Shown: positions 7,053 through 15,857, counted from the first letter of the stretch. The stretch is DNA of 64,000 nucleotides from Bacteroidaceae bacterium (GCA_017529865.1 JAFXNA010000004.1:62001-126000), one strand, 5' to 3'. The notes: generated by a model not told the origin, from the sequence alone. A program made the numbers and translations.

Positions 7053-7714
7053 TGAAAATTTATGTGGTTGGCAGCACAAAGAACAAGTTCCTGCCGCTTG
7101 ACAAGATAAGGACAAAGTTCTTTATCGATAAACCTCATGTCGGTGACAACATCGACTTTCTCAACCCATGGTATTGTGAACTTACTGGATTGTACCACCT
7201 GTGGAAACATGTCGAGGACGACATCGTAGGATTGGAACATTACCGTAGATATTTCGTTAACTCTCATGACAAGATATTGTCGGAAAGCGAGATAAACGAG
7301 ATGTTGAAAACATGTGACATTATCTGCACCAAGGCACATTACAGCAAGGAACGCCCAGTTATAACATGGCTCAATGAGCATGGCAAACGCAAGGACTTTG
7401 ATAAATACCTGTACATACTATGCAGATACTTTGATGATATCGGGGACAAAAAGTACCACGGCTTCGGAGAATGGTGCAAGAAGTATCTTTTTGGCGACCA
7501 CCACTGCCTTGGTAACATGTTCGTGTGCAAACGCTCTCTGATTGACGAGTATTGCCTATGGTTGTTCAACGTATTGAGCGTATACGACCAAGTGAATGGG
7601 CTAACCAACGCCAACAGAAGGATTGATGGATATCTGGCAGAGTTTCTGTTCGGAGCATGGCTGGAATGGAACAAAAAGAAAATTAAATATCAACAAATCA
7701 GAATAGTAAGGTAG
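7052..7714 (+). CDS. DUF4422-type glycosyltransferase-like protein
   Basis: 220 residues. Family signatures: NPWYCELTGLYHLWKH, then [10 protein letters not shown], and LGNMFVCKRSLIDEYCLWLF. DUF4422 proteins occur in bacterial capsule and LPS clusters and are thought to be glycosyltransferases. Homologous to the C-terminal part of the 41341 gene and to the 42828 gene in this window. It overlaps the previous gene and is followed after 4 bp by a GT-A-like gene. Confidence 0.8.
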   Translation: MKIYVVGSTKNKFLPLDKIRTKFFIDKPHVGDNIDFLNPWYCELTGLYHLWKHVEDDIVGLEHYRRYFVNSHDKILSESEINEMLKTCDIICTKAHYSKERPVITWLNEHGKRKDFDKYLYILCRYFDDIGDKKYHGFGEWCKKYLFGDHHCLGNMFVCKRSLIDEYCLWLFNVLSVYDQVNGLTNANRRIDGYLAEFLFGAWLEWNKKKIKYQQIRIVR

Positions 7715-7718
7715 GACA

Positions 7719-8519
7719 ATGGTTAAGGACAAAAATACACTAATAGTAAGTATGACTTCATGGCCGAAACGAATCAAGTATTGTTCAAGGGTGTTCTTTT
7801 CCATCATGGAAAGTGATTGCCCAAAGGACAAGTATCATCTGGTTCTGGTACTGTGTGAAAAAGAATTTCCGAACAAGGAAACAGACCTTCCAGAAGTATT
7901 GCGGCTGATGATTGAAGCTGGAGATATCGAACTGATATGGCATCCGACCAACATATTCAGCCACAAGAAATTGATGCCTGTATTGAAGAAATACCCAGAT
8001 AACCCTATTTTGGTATGTGACGACGACATTATTCGCCCGAAGAATTGGTTGCCTGCATTCGTGAAAGACCATGCTAAACACCCTGATGAAATCATCGTTG
8101 GCGGATGCGTGTTCGACATCAGTTTCGACGGGAATGTATTGAACCCAGTTAAACGCTTCAGGTTTGACCCTCCGTCATGTGCAGGTAAAATCGTGAAAGG
8201 TGCCCGTCCAGCAAATGGTTTCGGTGGTGTCCTTTATCCAGCACACACCTTCACTGACCCAAGGTTCTTCGACGAAAAGCTGTTCATGGAACTTTCGGCA
8301 TATTCGGATGAAAGCTGGCAGTATTGTTTCAGCGTTATGTACAACAAGACGATGAGATGGCTGTCTGTATACATTCCTCACCAGCATGGACAACAGGCGG
8401 GAACATACGACTGTTCTATGTCGAAGATGAGAAAGCCAAAGGATTCTTATGTCAATATATATAACAAGTTGTTGAACTACTTCCCTGAATTCAAATATAA
8501 CCTCAAGAAATATGTGTAA
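7719..8519 (+). CDS. GT-A-like glycosyltransferase
   Basis: 266 residues. Starts with LIVSMTSWPKRI, then a strand PILVCDDDIIRP whose DDD is the metal-binding DxD-type motif of GT-A enzymes, followed by NGFGGVLYP. Part of the plus-strand glycan run; the next gene is a paralogue. Donor and acceptor are unknown. Confidence 0.75.
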   Translation: MVKDKNTLIVSMTSWPKRIKYCSRVFFSIMESDCPKDKYHLVLVLCEKEFPNKETDLPEVLRLMIEAGDIELIWHPTNIFSHKKLMPVLKKYPDNPILVCDDDIIRPKNWLPAFVKDHAKHPDEIIVGGCVFDISFDGNVLNPVKRFRFDPPSCAGKIVKGARPANGFGGVLYPAHTFTDPRFFDEKLFMELSAYSDESWQYCFSVMYNKTMRWLSVYIPHQHGQQAGTYDCSMSKMRKPKDSYVNIYNKLLNYFPEFKYNLKKYV

Positions 8520-8536
8520 TCAAAGGAGAATTTGAA

Positions 8537-9274
8537 ATGATTGTAGTTTCGTTGACTTCACATGGAGACCGATTACAATATGTAGCTAAATCAATATTTT
8601 CTATTTTAATCGGCTCATACAAAGATGTAAAAATATGTTTAACATTATATAAAGATGATTGTAAATATATACCCGAAGACTTGCAGTTAATGATAGACGC
8701 TAATGTCGTTGAACTCATAATAGCAGATAATGATTTGGGACCACATTTAAAATACTTTTATGCAATGAAAAAATACAAAGATAATCCTCTAATAACAATA
8801 GACGATGATGTAACGTATTACCCAACCACTATTGAAAATTTAGTAAATAGTTACGAAAAATTCCCACATTGTATAAGTGCAAGACGCTGTCATAAAATCT
8901 TATATACAAATACATCACTCCTTCCATATAAAAAATGGGCATGGGAAGAGAAAAATATATTGACTCCATCTAAGTTATTGTTTGCAACAGGGGTAGGTGG
9001 TGTATTATATCCACCAAACATATTAGATATAGATTCTTTTAATTTAGATGAACTGTTGTTATATAAGTACAATGACGACATTTATTTAAAGGTAATTGAG
9101 CTTAGAAAAAAAATATTAACTGTGTGGAGCAAATGCAAAAATAATGAATGCCATCCTATTATATGGAATAAATGTATTACAGATGCAGGACTGTGCAAAA
9201 TAAATAATTCGTCAACATCGAGAAATGATGAATACTTAAAAAATATCAAACTATTTGAGTTATTAAATAACTAA
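8537..9274 (+). CDS. GT-A-like glycosyltransferase, AT-rich paralogue
   Basis: 245 residues. Same plan as the preceding protein: IVVSLTSHGDRL, DNPLITIDDDVTYYP with the DDD motif, and TGVGGVLYPP. Codon use is much richer in A and T than at 7719, although the proteins are related, so the copies have different histories. SD AAAGGAG. The stop overlaps the convergent gene by 12 bp. Confidence 0.75.
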   Translation: MIVVSLTSHGDRLQYVAKSIFSILIGSYKDVKICLTLYKDDCKYIPEDLQLMIDANVVELIIADNDLGPHLKYFYAMKKYKDNPLITIDDDVTYYPTTIENLVNSYEKFPHCISARRCHKILYTNTSLLPYKKWAWEEKNILTPSKLLFATGVGGVLYPPNILDIDSFNLDELLLYKYNDDIYLKVIELRKKILTVWSKCKNNECHPIIWNKCITDAGLCKINNSSTSRNDEYLKNIKLFELLNN

Positions 9275-9874
9275 GTTACATCGTTTTAAAACATCTTGTG
9301 GACTAATGTTTATATTTTCAGTTAAAATGATTCTATGTTTAGTTGTTGCTAATTTTTGTAATGACTTGTAAGACGTTATCATTATAATTTGGTCATTTAT
9401 AAAATCTGATAAAATACGAGTTGATATCTCCTCTGTATAATTCAACTGGTTTTGAGTCAAAATTAAATAGATAGGTGGTTCTTTACTCAAGAGCATTCGT
9501 CTCACCCTCTTTTCATAATTATCAACCGTATATTCGAAGTTTCGGTAATACCAGCAACATGCGTTATCAATTACGGGTGTCTTTATTTTCGGGTCATAGT
9601 AATTATGGGGATAAAAAACATTGAACGTATTATCTATATTTAATCCAACAACATAATGGTATTGTGATTCAACAACACCATTTAATCCAGTTTTAAAATA
9701 CTTGTCATATTTTATCATTTCATAATTAGTAAAATCTATATGGTCATAATTTTTTATTAGATTATATATATCATACGACGATATTATATTCCATATGAAA
9801 GGATTTTGATACTGGGATTTTAAGTAATCTCTATAATAATATGCCCCCGCACAGCAGTTACTTATGATATTCAT
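9263..9874 (-). CDS. DUF1919-like exopolysaccharide biosynthesis protein
   Basis: 203 residues from ATG 9874, which overlaps the end of the dehydratase gene. The N-terminus ISNCCAGAYYYRDYL and the following QNPFIWN match the pattern of DUF1919 proteins found in polysaccharide clusters (usually S-N-x-C-x-G-x-x-x-Y). AT-rich like its neighbours. The exact reaction is not known for the family. Confidence 0.6.
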   Translation of the reverse strand: MNIISNCCAGAYYYRDYLKSQYQNPFIWNIISSYDIYNLIKNYDHIDFTNYEMIKYDKYFKTGLNGVVESQYHYVVGLNIDNTFNVFYPHNYYDPKIKTPVIDNACCWYYRNFEYTVDNYEKRVRRMLLSKEPPIYLILTQNQLNYTEEISTRILSDFINDQIIMITSYKSLQKLATTKHRIILTENINISPQDVLKRCNLVI

Positions 9875-10877
9875 TTTGCATGCCCATATCATTACATATC
9901 ATTCGTTTAACCATCTCATCGAACGAAGTTTCTCTAATCCAACCCAGTTTAGTTTCTGCCTTAGTAGGGTCTCCTATAAGCAAATCAACTTCAGCAGGCC
10001 TAAAAAACTCAGGATTTACTCTAACGAGAACTTTTCCTGTACATTTATCCTTTCCAACTTCATTAACCCCAGTACCTTCCCAGATGATATTTATATCTAC
10101 CGTATTAAACGCGACTTCAACAAATTCTTTAATCGTTCGAGTAACTCCCGTTGCAATAACAAAATCATCTGGTTTATCTTGCTGGAGCATTAGCCACATG
10201 GCTTTAACATAATCTTTAGAATAACCCCAATCTCGTTTAGCGTTAAGATTACCCAACTCAATGTGGTCGATAGTTCCTTTCTTGATTTGCGCTATCCCAT
10301 CAGTAATTTTTCTAGTTACAAACTCTTTTCCTCTTCTTTCCGATTCATGATTAAACAAAATGCCTGAACACGCAAAAATCCCATAACTTTCCCGATAGTT
10401 AATCGTTATCCAATGGGCATATAGTTTAGCCACTCCATACGGGCTCCTCGGATAAAAAGGTGTTTTTTCGTTTTGAGGTATTGTTTGTACTTTTCCGAAC
10501 ATTTCTGAAGTTGATGCTTGATAAAAACGTGCATCTGGTTTAGTCAATCTAATTGCTTCTAAAACATTTCCACATCCAATAGCATTTATCGTACTTGTAG
10601 TGGTCGGAGTATTCCATGATTCTTTAACAAAAGATTGCGCAGCTAAATTGTAAACTTCATCAGGCTGACTCTCTTTAACTGCATTTATCATAGAGGTTAA
10701 ATCAGTGACATCACCATAAATCCAATTTATCTTAGTTTTTATATGTTCACAATTACCATAATCAAGTTTTGATTTTCTCCTGATAATGCCATATACTGTA
10801 TAGTTTTTCTCTAAAAGGAGTTCTGCTAAATAAGAACCATCTTGTCCAGTAATCCCTGTTATTAACGCACGTTTCAT
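9858..10877 (-). CDS. gmd: GDP-mannose 4,6-dehydratase
   Basis: 339 residues. ATG 10877 is preferred over 10898 because AGGAGG lies five bases upstream. Short-chain dehydrogenase of the extended type: ALITGITGQDGSYLAELLL (NAD(P) site), NLAAQSFV, the catalytic STSEMFG and YGVAKLYAHW (Y-x-x-x-K), NHESERRG, and GLN-like GNLNAKRDWGYSKDYV. It turns GDP-mannose into GDP-4-keto-6-deoxymannose, the precursor of GDP-fucose and GDP-rhamnose. No second-step enzyme is in the window, so the host or another phage region would have to complete the sugar. AT-rich. Confidence 0.93.
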   Translation of the reverse strand: MKRALITGITGQDGSYLAELLLEKNYTVYGIIRRKSKLDYGNCEHIKTKINWIYGDVTDLTSMINAVKESQPDEVYNLAAQSFVKESWNTPTTTSTINAIGCGNVLEAIRLTKPDARFYQASTSEMFGKVQTIPQNEKTPFYPRSPYGVAKLYAHWITINYRESYGIFACSGILFNHESERRGKEFVTRKITDGIAQIKKGTIDHIELGNLNAKRDWGYSKDYVKAMWLMLQQDKPDDFVIATGVTRTIKEFVEVAFNTVDINIIWEGTGVNEVGKDKCTGKVLVRVNPEFFRPAEVDLLIGDPTKAETKLGWIRETSFDEMVKRMICNDMGMQNEYHK

Positions 10878-10921
10878 ATTGCCTCCTAGTGTATTCACTA
10901 CTGTGTTAGTATTGTATTAGT

Positions 10922-10929
10922 AGTTTATA
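10922..10929 (-). promoter_or_regulatory. TATAAACT motif before gmd
   Basis: Minus-strand TATAAACT 45 nt upstream of the gmd start; consistent with the recurring motif though at the long end of the spacing range. Confidence 0.45.
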
Positions 10930-10955
10930 CACCGACAAAGTATGCGGTAATCTCA

Positions 10956-11846
10956 TCACATCAACTCCTTGACCTTTTCCAACAGGGACGGGTCAGCCTT
11001 CAACTTAGCCATGATGTCATCCAGAGAAGCATCCACTTTCTTCTTGCGAGGCTTAGCCACCCGAGGTTTCTTCGGGTTCGACTTCCTTTCATCCATCAGC
11101 TTTGCGACCTCGTCGAACTTGCCCAGATGGGTCAGCCACCGCTTGATTACATAGAAAGTGTGTTCTTTCTCGTCCCGTGTTTTCCATGCCGTCTTCGCAT
11201 CGTCCTTTCCAGTCAATTCGTAACCCTTCCTGTCCAAGGCGGCGACATACTCCTGAGCGAAGTTCTCGCCGATGCTCTTATGGGTACTCCTAGCCCATTC
11301 CTGCAACGGGAATCCTTTTGGCATTCCATACCGTTTCTCGCCAACAGTCAGGGCCTCGAAAGTCAGCTTTCCGTGTACATGCGTGTCGTAATGCACTTTA
11401 TGCACGTTGTCAACCACTTTACCGTCTTTGAACCCTACGTCGATATACCAGTAAATCTTGAAGTGGTCTATTTCAAACTCGTTTGCAAAGGTAAAATCGA
11501 CGTTCGGAACACGGTCTTCAACACGGATTCCATTGGCACTGTAATACACGTTATAGAACACGGTGTCACCAATTTCGAGATGTTCACCTAGCCCGTCAAG
11601 GATGTCGCCCTCAACCACGTCCGTTCCGTGTTCTTCACCAGCAAAGGAAAGGTTCTCCTCGGACATTTCATCCCAGTAGGAGACATGCTTGTAATTCTCC
11701 CTGCACACATAGGACACCTTCTGTCCGTCCTTGTCTATACTGAGGGTTCGCTGACGGATGGTGACTTCTTCGGTTTCACCTGATGTCGGGTCCTTGTAGA
11801 TAACCCTGTCGCCAAGCCTGAACTTGAATTCTTGTTTAAAGTGCAT
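10956..11846 (-). CDS. Hypothetical protein with lysine-rich C-terminus
   Basis: 296 residues from ATG 11846; a GTG ten codons earlier is possible. The N-terminus FRLGDRVIYKDPTSGETEEV resembles a small SH3-like barrel. A very basic linker (PKKPRVAKPRKKK, about 255-270) leads to a short amphipathic helix at the C-terminus, suggesting nucleic-acid contact. Last gene of the unit starting at the 13048-13076 promoter. Confidence 0.7.
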   Translation of the reverse strand: MHFKQEFKFRLGDRVIYKDPTSGETEEVTIRQRTLSIDKDGQKVSYVCRENYKHVSYWDEMSEENLSFAGEEHGTDVVEGDILDGLGEHLEIGDTVFYNVYYSANGIRVEDRVPNVDFTFANEFEIDHFKIYWYIDVGFKDGKVVDNVHKVHYDTHVHGKLTFEALTVGEKRYGMPKGFPLQEWARSTHKSIGENFAQEYVAALDRKGYELTGKDDAKTAWKTRDEKEHTFYVIKRWLTHLGKFDEVAKLMDERKSNPKKPRVAKPRKKKVDASLDDIMAKLKADPSLLEKVKELM

Positions 11847-11854
11847 GTGTATAT

Positions 11855-12100
11855 TTAATCCCTGTTTGAACCGCACCTGTCATAGATGAGGCCGTAAATC
11901 TTCGCCTGGTTCTCCAAGAGAACCTTCGTGTTGCTTTCAATGACTTCCCGTGTATAATCCAATCCCCATGAGGTTGGATTACTTTCCATATATGGATGGT
12001 ATGGCAGCTTGCCAGAAATCCTGCGGGGATGATGCTCGGCGTTGCCAAGGAGGACGCACATCATGATACCTAAAACGAATCCAATTAGCATGTTACGCAT
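11855..12100 (-). CDS. Small exported or membrane-anchored protein
   Basis: 81 residues from ATG 12100, preceded by GGTGGTGA. Residues 3-18 (NMLIGFVLGIMMCVLLG) are hydrophobic and may be a signal anchor. The rest is polar. Function unknown. Confidence 0.6.
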   Translation of the reverse strand: MRNMLIGFVLGIMMCVLLGNAEHHPRRISGKLPYHPYMESNPTSWGLDYTREVIESNTKVLLENQAKIYGLIYDRCGSNRD

Positions 12101-12102
12101 AT

Positions 12103-12522
12103 TCACCACCACTTGAAAACGGCGTCTTCCTTCGGGGAATCCACCACAATCTGCATCATTTTCAGCATGTTCTCCACCTGTCCCCGTCGGTAGTCCCACT
12201 TGATTTCGTTAAGGTCCTTGTCCTTCATTGCTGCGATGAAGTCCTTGCAGGCATCCTTGTCCATCTCGCCTTCGCAGTCGCTCTGGTTGAACAGCTCGAA
12301 GAAGCCTTCACCAACGGTTTCCTTCAATCGGTCACAGCACTTGTCGTAACGGGTGTAGAAATCCGACGGGAAATTCTCGCTGTACGCTTCCTTGATAAGG
12401 TTTTCAAACTCCTTGTCGATGAGCCCTGCAAGGATTTGCCTGACTTCACCGAAGGATGAATACGTCATGTTTACCCCGATTTCGTCAGGGTACGGAACAG
12501 TCGGGAAAAACGAAACGCTCAT
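12103..12522 (-). CDS. Hypothetical protein
   Basis: 139 residues, mostly helical and acidic with several cysteines (DKCCDRL, QSDCEGEMDKDACKDF). SD AAGGAGAA. Start overlaps the stop of the upstream gene. No family recognised. Confidence 0.7.
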   Translation of the reverse strand: MSVSFFPTVPYPDEIGVNMTYSSFGEVRQILAGLIDKEFENLIKEAYSENFPSDFYTRYDKCCDRLKETVGEGFFELFNQSDCEGEMDKDACKDFIAAMKDKDLNEIKWDYRRGQVENMLKMMQIVVDSPKEDAVFKWW

Positions 12523-12668
12523 TTTCTTCTCCTTGTCTTACGGTATTGTTTACCAGGGTTTAACGAGTACGGCATCGGCACTACACGGCACGGTGGAGGG
12601 GCAATCTTGCGTTTTCCTGCGGGGATGACGAGCGGCATTGAATACTGTTCGGCTTCTGCGTCAGTCAT
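12519..12668 (-). CDS. Small basic protein
   Basis: 49 residues from ATG 12668, with AAGGAGAAGG upstream and an 8-bp overlap with the preceding gene. Rich in proline, arginine and lysine (KRKIAPPPCRVVPMP, ending KTRRRK). May bind nucleic acid; unassigned. Confidence 0.6.
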   Translation of the reverse strand: MTDAEAEQYSMPLVIPAGKRKIAPPPCRVVPMPYSLNPGKQYRKTRRRK

Positions 12669-13032
12669 CCTTCTTCTCCTTCTTCTTGAAACGGATTTTA
12701 TGGAGGGCCCTGCCACATTCTGGGCAGTTGTTGACGAAGATGTGTTCCAACGGGGTAATCTTCATGTCCTTATCGACCTCGGTAACCTCGATGCATCCAC
12801 GCCTGGGGTAGAAATAGCAGGCGATGTTCCTCTTGTTCCCGTTGATAGGAACGCTGTCGAGGAGCTGGTTGAACTTGTCGCCCATCGGTTTCTCTGGCGA
12901 GTCAACATCTCCTCCAAGCAGCTTGATGATGACTTCCTCGTTACAGTATTCGCATCCACGCCAGTTACGGGAGGCAAAGCTCCAGAACTTGTGGCGAAGG
13001 ATGTGGTAAATTCTAGGTAGTTTGATTTTCAT
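12661..13032 (-). CDS. Zinc-ribbon-like hypothetical protein
   Basis: 123 residues. Two cysteine pairs, CEYC near residue 27 and CPECG near residue 103, probably join to bind one zinc. First gene after the promoter at 13048-13076. Typical of small phage restriction-alleviation-like zinc proteins, but no firm family. Confidence 0.7.
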   Translation of the reverse strand: MKIKLPRIYHILRHKFWSFASRNWRGCEYCNEEVIIKLLGGDVDSPEKPMGDKFNQLLDSVPINGNKRNIACYFYPRRGCIEVTEVDKDMKITPLEHIFVNNCPECGRALHKIRFKKKEKKDD

Positions 13033-13047
13033 ATGAACCTCGTCGGA

Positions 13048-13076
13048 AATATAGCATAAAAAACAGTTCCTGTCAA
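13048..13076 (-). promoter_or_regulatory. Sigma70-like promoter
   Basis: Minus-strand TTGACA, 17 bp, TATATT, 16 bp before the ATG at 13032. Confidence 0.8.
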
Positions 13077-13103
13077 CCGAATTGGGAAAAATATACTTTA
13101 ATT
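13070..13103 (+). promoter_or_regulatory. Divergent promoter for the terminase-like gene
   Basis: CTGTCA (13070-13075), 16 bp, TATACT (13092-13097), in the sequence AAAAATATACTTTAATT, which nearly repeats at 25964 and 41305 before other plus-strand genes. Its -35 overlaps the -35 of the minus promoter. Confidence 0.45.
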
Positions 13104-13155
13104 ATGCTTCGGCCAGTCGGCAATTCCGTCTACTGGTAAACACACGGGGTAAAAT

Positions 13156-13947
13156 ATGAAAAATGACTTCATCAAGTGCAAGGACAACATTTTCGACCTT
13201 GCGAAATTCACCTACGTACAGAACAAGGACGGCATAGTCCGTCTCTCGACAAGGGGATACCAGCGGAAGGTTCTGACCCTGATGCAACTTCCCCCAATCT
13301 GCGGCAACAAGACGAACATGATACTGAAACAGCCGAGACAGTCTGGCTCCACTGCGGAAGTGCTGCTGTTCCTCATGCACAAGTTCCTGTTCGAACCAAA
13401 TTGCGTCATAGCCCTTGTTTCGACATCCACTGAACGGGCAGGCGACCTGATAGCCAAGCTCACCCTGTCCTTGAAGAACCTGCCGCAAGAATGGTTCGAC
13501 GAAGGCCTGAACATCAAGTACGCCAAGCACGAAATAAGGAACAAGAGCAACCACGCGAGAATCGTCGCCACATCATACAGGACCGTAGGCGACATCAAGT
13601 GCCTCACGGTAAACTACCTGTTCCTAGACGACTTCGCCTTCGCTACGAAATCAGTTCAGCAAGAAGTATGCAAGTCGTTTTTCCCGACAATGATGACAAT
13701 GGCCGCGAACAGCAAGAGTTCCAACAGCAAGATTATCATCTCGTCGGCAACAAACGGGAAGGACAACGAGTTCTACTACCTGTGCGTTCAGGCAATGGGC
13801 GCAAAGTCCAGTTTTCTCCTTGTCGAAATCCCCTGGTGGGACGTATACAACTTCAACGTGAAGGAAATGAAAAAACGGGCCGAACAAATCGGGGCCCGTG
13901 CATGGATGAGGGAGTACGGCCTGTTCTTTGACGATTACGACGACTGA
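13156..13947 (+). CDS. Truncated, probably inactive terminase-like ATPase domain
   Basis: 263 residues aligning with the ATPase half of T4-type large terminase: RGYQRKVL (Q motif), LKQPRQSGSTAEV (Walker A region), NYLFLDDFAFA (Walker B) and IIISSATNGKDN (coupling motif III). Two key positions differ: the Walker A lysine is serine (S65 in RQSGST, T4 has RQLGKT) and the Walker B glutamate is aspartate (D159). The protein stops at MREYGLFFDDYDD, where the nuclease domain would start. It is alone on the plus strand among minus genes. It may be a regulatory paralogue or a decaying copy; the true terminase is outside the window. Confidence 0.75.
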   Translation: MKNDFIKCKDNIFDLAKFTYVQNKDGIVRLSTRGYQRKVLTLMQLPPICGNKTNMILKQPRQSGSTAEVLLFLMHKFLFEPNCVIALVSTSTERAGDLIAKLTLSLKNLPQEWFDEGLNIKYAKHEIRNKSNHARIVATSYRTVGDIKCLTVNYLFLDDFAFATKSVQQEVCKSFFPTMMTMAANSKSSNSKIIISSATNGKDNEFYYLCVQAMGAKSSFLLVEIPWWDVYNFNVKEMKKRAEQIGARAWMREYGLFFDDYDD

Positions 13948-14219
13948 TTGTCCGTTCTCCGTCCACCGTGGTTATAGACGCCATCCCAATCGGGTGGCGC
14001 CTGTTCGTCTATTTCGTAGCAGTAGCACCACAACAGTCCCTGCCTCTTAGCTTCGCTGAGGTATGTACGGTAAGCTAACTGCATGTGCCTCCCGTAGACA
14101 GCAGTGCGTGTCCACCAGTACAGGGGAGAAGCTGGGGTCTTGACGAGGATATCCTTTTCAGGCTGCGGCGTTTCTTCCTCGAATGTACGCCAGTGGAATG
14201 TAATCGTCTGGTCCTGCAT
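13935..14219 (-). CDS. DUF551-like hypothetical protein
   Basis: 94 residues. N-terminal pattern FHWRTFEEETPQPEKDILVKT, then a run of W and Y and a WDGV motif, resembles the small DUF551-type phage proteins (W-x(6)-P-x(4)-V-L-V). Overlaps the convergent terminase-like gene by 13 bp. Function unknown. Confidence 0.6.
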   Translation of the reverse strand: MQDQTITFHWRTFEEETPQPEKDILVKTPASPLYWWTRTAVYGRHMQLAYRTYLSEAKRQGLLWCYCYEIDEQAPPDWDGVYNHGGRRTDNQSS

Positions 14220-14684
14220 CTATTCATCCCCTTTCTTCAAAGAGTCAATCTCCGAGTCAATCTTTTTCAGGGAATTCCGCATAGACTTTGTCTTCTCTTC
14301 AATCCGTCCCTCAATCTCGGCTTTCTTCGCTTCCAGTGCGGCAATTGCAGCGTCCCTGTTCTCTTTGGTGATTTCCTCGTCTGTCATGTTGAGGTACTTG
14401 ACAGGAACCTTCACCGTACACTTCTTAAAAGCCCCATACGAACGGTGTCCATAGCTATGTTCGCAATAGATTGTTTCATGGCCTGAATTGTATCTCCACT
14501 GGTGGCTGGAAACCTGGGTCGTTTCCTGTGCGACCAGCCGTGCAGCTTCGGACGGAATAACGTCCAACGCATTGAACTTGGCAAGGATATCAAGAACTTG
14601 CTTGATACGTGTATTCAACGCCTTCTTTGCGGCAAGGTAGTTGTCAAAGAGTTCGCAACCATTGTTTTCGTGTACTTTGCTCAT
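14220..14684 (-). CDS. Coiled-coil hypothetical protein
   Basis: 154 residues. The C-terminal 55 residues (from about 100) are a heptad-rich coiled coil with alternating K and E. The middle has an aromatic/histidine cluster. ATGA overlap with the upstream gene. No family. Confidence 0.7.
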   Translation of the reverse strand: MSKVHENNGCELFDNYLAAKKALNTRIKQVLDILAKFNALDVIPSEAARLVAQETTQVSSHQWRYNSGHETIYCEHSYGHRSYGAFKKCTVKVPVKYLNMTDEEITKENRDAAIAALEAKKAEIEGRIEEKTKSMRNSLKKIDSEIDSLKKGDE

Positions 14685-15007
14685 TTCAGTTCTCCATGCA
14701 GGTAGGAATGTACAAGGTCTATGATGTCATGACCCTGAGCAAACCAGCATTCAATCTGGTTGGAGCCGAACTTCTTGCATATTTCGTCAAACGTGTCATT
14801 TTCTTCCTTGGTGTACTTCTCGTACTCATCTTCGGCAGCATCATATTCCTGTTCAAGCTTCGCCTTCAATTCGGACAAGTAGACAACCTTGTACTTCTTC
14901 ATCAATTCACTGACGGCATTTACAGAACTGAGACTTTCAAACAGGTCTTCCTTCTTGTTAAAAAGCTCGGTAGATTTTGCCCTGTACGCTTCCTTGTCTT
15001 CAATCAT
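14681..15007 (-). CDS. Helical hypothetical protein
   Basis: 108 residues, acidic and almost entirely helical, with a coiled-coil-like middle (LKAKLEQEYDAAEDEYEKY). Overlaps both neighbours by 4 bp. No family. Confidence 0.7.
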   Translation of the reverse strand: MIEDKEAYRAKSTELFNKKEDLFESLSSVNAVSELMKKYKVVYLSELKAKLEQEYDAAEDEYEKYTKEENDTFDEICKKFGSNQIECWFAQGHDIIDLVHSYLHGELK

Positions 15008-15429
15008 ATTATTCTCCTTTCCATTTTGATATTTTTGAGGTTTCCAAAGACTAATTCAGGGTCCATGTCTCCGATGAAGTCATTTGGATGCCCACAGTTC
15101 AGTATGTGGAGGCTGTCTGCATAGTCGGGGAACACCACTGCGTTCATCTCACCGTCGCATGCGTAAAGATTCAGTGTAACCTGTGAGTGCGTTGGCTGGA
15201 ACACGAATTCCCTACCTGTTTCATCGGCTTTTGAAACAACGGGCTTCGGAGAAAACACGTTCGCCGTCATCAGCACGGACACCAGGTCTGGAGACATGAT
15301 AATCCAGTGTGCTGGACAGTCCTGCACATGCTTTGTGATGAACTCGACCAAGGCATCAATCTTGTCCTTTGGACATTTGTATTCCTTGTTAGGCTCAAAC
15401 TTGAATTGTATCGTCGATTTTGCCTGCAT
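15004..15429 (-). CDS. Hypothetical protein
   Basis: 141 residues. Segment HWIIMSPDLVSVLMTANVF followed by a conserved-looking QVTLNLYACDG resembles the type of strand-helix seen in capsid and decoration proteins, but the similarity is too loose to assign. Coupled to the next gene by a 4-bp overlap. Confidence 0.65.
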   Translation of the reverse strand: MQAKSTIQFKFEPNKEYKCPKDKIDALVEFITKHVQDCPAHWIIMSPDLVSVLMTANVFSPKPVVSKADETGREFVFQPTHSQVTLNLYACDGEMNAVVFPDYADSLHILNCGHPNDFIGDMDPELVFGNLKNIKMERRII

Positions 15430-15440
15430 ATAATCATCCT

Positions 15441-15857
15441 TTATTTAGATTCAGTTTCATCTGCCTTCCAGCACTTCGGCACATCGAACTTAACCAGTTC
15501 GTACAGCCGTTTTTCACGCTTACGCATCTCTGAAAACGCACGTCCAAAATCCAATAGGCCGAAACGCTTAATGTACTTTCGGTCGATGTATGGAATTACG
15601 AAGCCGCCATCTATCGCTGGAATCGTTCCGAAACACTGGTAATGAGCATCCGATGGAATCAGGTCGTATTCACCAGTTTCGTCGTTCTTGAAATAGCTGT
15701 TTCCTGTCAGACGGACCATCGCACGGTGGATGCAGTCGGCAGCCGTGTCCCCAGGTAGAGAAGGAGGGTACACACGGTCGAACCGCAACTTACCGTAATC
15801 AAGCACGGCATATTCTACGGGTTCGTCACCCCAGATGGTTTCCTTCTTCTCCGTCAT
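15441..15857 (-). CDS. Hypothetical protein
   Basis: 138 residues. Contains an aromatic core (YPPSLPGDTAADCIHRAMV) and a basic helix near the end (RKREKRLYELVKF). It overlaps the upstream gene by 32 bp. No family recognised. Confidence 0.65.
   Translation of the reverse strand: MTEKKETIWGDEPVEYAVLDYGKLRFDRVYPPSLPGDTAADCIHRAMVRLTGNSYFKNDETGEYDLIPSDAHYQCFGTIPAIDGGFVIPYIDRKYIKRFGLLDFGRAFSEMRKREKRLYELVKFDVPKCWKADETESK

Noticed and set aside
15004..15429. Loose similarity to capsid-like strands
   Set aside because: Only a short stretch resembles capsid proteins, in an early-gene region and with wrong size; left as hypothetical.
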